A DNA stretch of 16,285 nucleotides from Pseudomonadota bacterium (GTDB lineage: Bacteria > Pseudomonadota > Alphaproteobacteria > Reyranellales > Reyranellaceae), in the NCBI GenBank assembly GCA_023386865.1, contig JAEWIV010000239.1:1-16285 (forward strand), given 5' to 3'. This document shows positions 14,098 through 16,285 of this stretch, in pieces. Below the pieces are notes generated by a model, which made no database searches, was not told the origin of the DNA, and saw nothing but the letters and a program-made list of their open reading frames with translations. The position numbers were made by a program, and so were the translations under genes. Each line of letters opens with the position of its first letter. The stretch's first letter is position 1.

Positions 14098-14271
14098 TTA
14101 GACGCCTTGGCAGGCTTTGCCGCGACCGGTCTCGATCACGCCCTTCCTCATGAGGTCGGCGCCGGCTGCTTGATTCAGATCAATGATCCGATGATCGGAC
14201 TCCTCCAGCTCACATGCGTGACTTTGGAGCTGAGGCGTGAGGGCGCACTCGCTGTTTGGCTGGTGCCGCAT
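14098..14271 (-). CDS. possible 57-residue hypothetical protein
   Basis: ATG 14271 to TAA 14100-14098 on the - strand. The reading MRHQPNSECALTP, then ELEESDHRIIDLNQAAGADL and KGVIETGRGKACQGV, has a mixed hydrophilic composition with three cysteines and about 70% G or C at third codon positions. No motif, signal peptide or strong ribosome binding site is visible. FNR-type box 2 falls inside it and is translated as IDLNQ, so either the box or the ORF may be fortuitous. It resembles no family I can name. Confidence 0.22.
   Translation of the reverse strand: MRHQPNSECALTPQLQSHACELEESDHRIIDLNQAAGADLMRKGVIETGRGKACQGV
14170..14183. promoter_or_regulatory. FNR/FixK-type box 2 (perfect TTGAT-N4-ATCAA)
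   Basis: TTGATtcagATCAA is an exact match to the FNR-family consensus palindrome. It is centred about 157 bases upstream of the + strand small exported protein at 14334. No clear -10 element was found at class I or II spacing, so the promoter it serves is uncertain; paralogue B is the natural candidate given box 1 at paralogue A. Confidence 0.6.
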
Positions 14272-14333
14272 TTCGGATGATCCGTGAGCGGCGGTTTCGC
14301 ACTCCAGAGGTTCCTGTGCCGGGGAAAGTGGAC

Positions 14334-14597
14334 ATGGTTCGGAAGCGCGTCCTAATTCTTACCTGCTCAGTTCTTACGGTCCCAGCCATGGCCCAAAGCG
14401 ACGATGCCGCCTATTGCGCGCAGCTCGGAAGGTTGGCCCTTCGCTATACAGGAAGCTCTGGTGCCGAAGGGCGCCTCGCACCGGATCTCGCGACGCTCGG
14501 CGCCATTGATGACTGCAACAAGGGCAACACGGCCGCCGGAACTGCAGCATTGGAAAAGAAGCTGAGAAGCCACGGCTTTACGCTGCCAAAGCGTTGA
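14334..14597 (+). CDS. small exported two-cysteine protein, paralogue B
   Basis: This 87-residue protein has a Sec signal peptide (MVRKRV, a hydrophobic core, cleavage AMA|Q after residue 20) and a mature part of about 67 residues starting QSDDAAYCAQLGRLALRY. It ends LEKKLRSHGFTLPKR. The mature form has two cysteines, C28 and C61. It aligns end to end with the - strand protein at 13708-13947, with about nine extra residues between the cysteines, so the two arose by duplication and have diverged well beyond a recent copy. ATG 14334 is chosen because it begins the signal peptide, with GGGGAA seven bases upstream; the in-frame TTG at 14256 has no support. A perfect FNR-type box lies upstream. 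The function is unknown; a periplasmic role under low oxygen is inference from the box only. Confidence 0.82.
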   Translation: MVRKRVLILTCSVLTVPAMAQSDDAAYCAQLGRLALRYTGSSGAEGRLAPDLATLGAIDDCNKGNTAAGTAALEKKLRSHGFTLPKR

Positions 14598-14620
14598 AGC
14601 TGATAGGCCAACGCAGAAAT

Positions 14621-14634
14621 TGGCGCAGGCGCCA
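14621..14634. terminator. hairpin between convergent genes, possible terminator
   Basis: A perfect 6-bp stem with a 2-base loop (TGGCGC-ag-GCGCCA) lies 24 bases after the stop of paralogue B, in the 108-base gap before the convergent enolase-superfamily gene. No T tract follows. Confidence 0.25.
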
Positions 14635-14705
14635 GTGTCCAGGCGACAAAGCGCGTCAACACCATACGGAAATCGTCATCGTCCCCCGTTCTTGTTTGCG
14701 TACGA

Positions 14706-15809
14706 TCAGGCGATCGTCAGTACCGCCTTGCCAAGCACGTCTGGATAGGGCGTCACGCCAAGACCCGCACCCGTCGGCGCATTGATGTAGCCGCCCTGCT
14801 GCCGGGGGCCGCCGTCGGCGATGCTCACAGTGTTGTAGCCGTTGACGTCGCTCGAGCTGAAGCGGAACGCCTCCGGCGTCGAATGCGCGAGATGGGCGAT
14901 CGCTGCCGTCACGATGTCGCTGCCACCCGAATCCTCGATGGTCATGGCGATGCCCATGGCGACGCAGAAGTCGCGCATCTGGCGCGCCACGGTGAGGCCG
15001 CCCACCTTGCTGAGCTTGATGTTGACCACGTCCATCGCCCGGTCGGCGTGAGCGCGCAGCAGCATGGCCGGCCCATCGACGATCTCGTCGAGGACGAACG
15101 GCCGGCTGGTCCGCCGACGGATCGAGAGGCACTCGTCGTAGCCAAGGCAGGGCTGCTCCAGATAGAGGTCGATGTCCTCGATGGCTCGCACCACGCGCGC
15201 GGCCTGGTGCGGAAGCCAGCTCGTGTTGGCGTCGGCGACCAGCACCTCGCCGGGCTCGAGGCTTTCCGCGACGGTGCGGATGCGAGCGATGTCGAGATCC
15301 GCATTGCCGCCGACCTTGATCTGGAAATGGTGATGGCCCTCGGCCCGGCACACCGCGACGCGCTCGACCATGCGCTCGGGCGTGTCCTGCGAGATCGCGC
15401 GGTAGCATTTGACGGCTTCCCCCTGGCAGCCGCCCATCAGGGTCGAGACGGGCAAGCCGCTCGCCAGCCCGAGGATATCCCAGCAGGCGATGTCGAGCGC
15501 CGACTTCACGTAGGGATGGCCCTTCAGATGCTGGTCCATGATCCGGTTGATGACACCGAGCTGGCGCGGATCCTGGCCAAGCAGATGCGGCGCCAGTTCG
15601 GCAAGCCCCGTACGCACGCCGTTGGCATAGGCCGGCAGGTAGGCGGGGCCGAGCGGGCATACCTCGCCATGGCCGACCACGCCCTCGTCGGTGTGGATGC
15701 GCACGACGGTGGAGTCGTAGGTGCGGATCGATTTGCCGCCCGACCAGCTGTAGGTCCCCTCGCGCAGCGGCAGGTCGACCTGGTGGACAGTGATCTCCGT
15801 GATCTTCAT
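14706..15809 (-). CDS. mandelate racemase/muconate lactonizing enzyme family protein, hydroxyproline(-betaine) epimerase/dehydratase-like
   Basis: A 367-residue enolase-superfamily enzyme with a capping domain (about 1-125) and a Mg-binding barrel. Catalytic residues are visible: K165 in FQIKVGG and K268 in NIKLSKVGG as the acid/base lysines, and D193 (ADAN), E218 (EQP) and D241 (LDE) as metal ligands. From memory, the overall sequence (N-terminal KITEITVHQVDLPL, CPLGPAYLPAYANGVRTGL, RRRTSRPFVLDE, DIVTAAIAHLAHSTP) is closest to cis-3-hydroxy-L-proline dehydratases and 4-hydroxyproline-betaine 2-epimerases. The loop at 292-298 reads EDSGGSD where relatives I recall have EDTWGGD, so the substrate may differ. 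ATG 15809 has GAAGG eight bases upstream. It is divergent from a [2Fe-2S] subunit gene typical of D-hydroxyproline/amino-acid dehydrogenases, which supports a hydroxyproline-type catabolic role. Confidence 0.85.
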   Translation of the reverse strand: MKITEITVHQVDLPLREGTYSWSGGKSIRTYDSTVVRIHTDEGVVGHGEVCPLGPAYLPAYANGVRTGLAELAPHLLGQDPRQLGVINRIMDQHLKGHPYVKSALDIACWDILGLASGLPVSTLMGGCQGEAVKCYRAISQDTPERMVERVAVCRAEGHHHFQIKVGGNADLDIARIRTVAESLEPGEVLVADANTSWLPHQAARVVRAIEDIDLYLEQPCLGYDECLSIRRRTSRPFVLDEIVDGPAMLLRAHADRAMDVVNIKLSKVGGLTVARQMRDFCVAMGIAMTIEDSGGSDIVTAAIAHLAHSTPEAFRFSSSDVNGYNTVSIADGGPRQQGGYINAPTGAGLGVTPYPDVLGKAVLTIA

Positions 15810-15914
15810 TAGACGCCTTCGTGCGATATGCTAACTTTTGTGCGGACCACGGTCCTTGCGAACTTCCCCATTTCCTTGATCCTCCGATGATTCAGGACCA
15901 TCGCCTGCCGGCCC
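15810..15914. promoter_or_regulatory. divergent promoter region of the enolase-superfamily and [2Fe-2S] genes
   Basis: A 105-base spacer between two divergent start codons, somewhat richer in A+T than the genes, that must carry both promoters. It contains the short palindrome GGACC-ac-GGTCC at 15844-15855. No -35/-10 pair could be assigned with confidence on either strand. Confidence 0.4.
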
Positions 15915-16285
15915 ATGTCGCTTTCGCCTCCGCAAAGTTGTTCACATATTGAACATTCGTACAAGCCAGCCGACGCAGTCGTGCTCGAGGTCGAGGGGCA
16001 GCCGGTCGCGGCGCGCATCGGCGACACGCTGGCGGCCGCCCTGTGGGCGGCGGGCTTCACCGGCCTGCGGGAAACCGCCCGCGGCGACAGGCGCGGCCTG
16101 TTCTGCGGCATGGGCGTCTGCAACGACTGCCTGGTGAGCGTCGACGGTCGGCAAAGCCAGCGCGCCTGCATGACAAAGGTGAGAGGGCCTCACTCGGTCC
16201 GCCGCCAGGGCTTCCCGGTCCGGCTGGACGACCAGTCCATCGGCGCGGCGCCGATCCTGGCAACCGACCTGGCCGTGCGCTCGCC
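15915..16285 (+). CDS. (2Fe-2S)-binding subunit of an amino-acid/opine dehydrogenase-type complex (partial, runs off the right edge)
   Basis: The frame from ATG 15915 is open to the window end (123 codons). It encodes a ferredoxin-like domain: a first strand VVLEVEGQPVAARIGDTLAAALWAAG, then C64-G-M-G-V-C69-N-D-C72 and C85 in QRACMTKV. This is the CX4CX2C...C ligand pattern of plant-type [2Fe-2S] clusters. Sequence and size match the small subunits of HcnA/opine oxidase/D-hydroxyproline dehydrogenase complexes, and the same domain occurs at the N-terminus of larger fused oxidases; the edge hides which applies. Such subunits pass electrons from FAD subunits oxidising D-proline-like amines. No clear ribosome binding site precedes 15915, and a palindrome lies just inside the gene. 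GTG 15981 is therefore an alternative start, though it leaves almost nothing before the first strand. Confidence 0.78.
   Translation, partial: MSLSPPQSCSHIEHSYKPADAVVLEVEGQPVAARIGDTLAAALWAAGFTGLRETARGDRRGLFCGMGVCNDCLVSVDGRQSQRACMTKVRGPHSVRRQGFPVRLDDQSIGAAPILATDLAVRS
15939..15955. promoter_or_regulatory. perfect palindrome TGTTCA-N5-TGAACA, candidate operator
   Basis: TGTTCACATATTGAACA has two perfect 6-base arms around 5 bases. It is AT-rich in a GC-rich setting and lies between the divergent catabolic genes, just inside the proposed start of the [2Fe-2S] gene. The shape resembles sites of IclR-type regulators of catabolic genes (GTTC...GAAC arms). No regulator gene is visible in the window. 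Confidence 0.4.

Larger units (their letters stand above)
13948..14333. other. 386-base divergent spacer between the two small exported-protein genes
   Basis: Lower in GC than the neighbouring operons. It contains two FNR/FixK-type boxes (14011-14024 and 14170-14183), a candidate -10 element for gene A, a small palindrome CCGAT-g-ATCGG (14188-14198) and a weak 57-codon reading frame on the - strand (14098-14271). A + strand frame through 14011-14280 starts on TTG inside the first box and is judged a shadow. Confidence 0.6.

Noticed and set aside
14011..14125. A short - strand frame reading AAKPAKASKVLERKQMVEEI and ending in FNR box 1
   Set aside because: It looks faintly coding-like but is only about 37 codons from stop to stop, with no start signal or recognisable family. 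Not enough to list as a gene.
14011..14280. An 89-codon + strand frame in the divergent spacer
   Set aside because: It starts on a TTG that is part of FNR box 1, has no ribosome binding site and overlaps the - strand reading; its composition is not coding-like.
15809..16193. - strand frames opposite the [2Fe-2S] gene (120 and 83 codons)
   Set aside because: The + strand frame, open to the window edge, has the complete CX4CX2C...C ligand set; the antisense frames have no features.

Overview
The window is GC-rich (roughly two thirds G+C) and densely coding on both strands, with ATGA stop/start overlaps and very short spacers. Gene content and base composition suggest an alphaproteobacterium with a large, metabolically versatile genome (Rhodospirillales- or Hyphomicrobiales-like). 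The genus cannot be fixed from sequence reading alone. No rRNA, tRNA, CRISPR array, integrase or transposase was seen.

Layout, left to right. (1) 1-3051, + strand: the tail of an unrecognised gene, a xanthine-dehydrogenase-family molybdenum hydroxylase large subunit and a DUF938 methyltransferase-like gene, joined by two ATGA overlaps. (2) 3223-7572, + strand: a two-gene RND efflux operon with a lipoprotein adaptor and an HAE1-type permease, and no outer-membrane channel gene. (3) 7668-11369, + strand: two different membrane-anchored SGNH-family proteins bracketing a TauD/TfdA-type Fe(II)/2-oxoglutarate dioxygenase. (4) 11407-13363, - strand: an O-methyltransferase followed by a nitronate-monooxygenase-like flavoprotein, separated by one base. 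(5) 13364-14705: a lower-GC, gene-poor stretch. It holds an imperfect palindrome, a possible degraded gene tail, and two small exported proteins that are paralogues of each other and point away from each other. Between those two lie two FNR/FixK-type half-site palindromes. (6) 14706-16285: an enolase-superfamily enzyme related to hydroxyproline(-betaine) epimerases/dehydratases (- strand), divergent from the start of a [2Fe-2S] subunit of the kind found in amino-acid dehydrogenases (+ strand, cut by the window edge).

How the genes may work together. Regions 1 and 6 look catabolic. Region 6 fits a hydroxyproline or hydroxyproline-betaine type pathway, with a TGTTCA-N5-TGAACA palindrome at the divergent start as a candidate operator. 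Region 2 is export. Region 3 is a compact unit whose substrate is not evident. The least conventional part is region 5: a divergent pair of tiny secreted two-cysteine proteins, apparently under oxygen-responsive (CRP/FNR-family) control. One of the two boxes sits about 42 bases upstream of a plausible transcription start, as at class II FNR promoters. I do not recognise a named family for the pair; it is the best candidate here for something undescribed.
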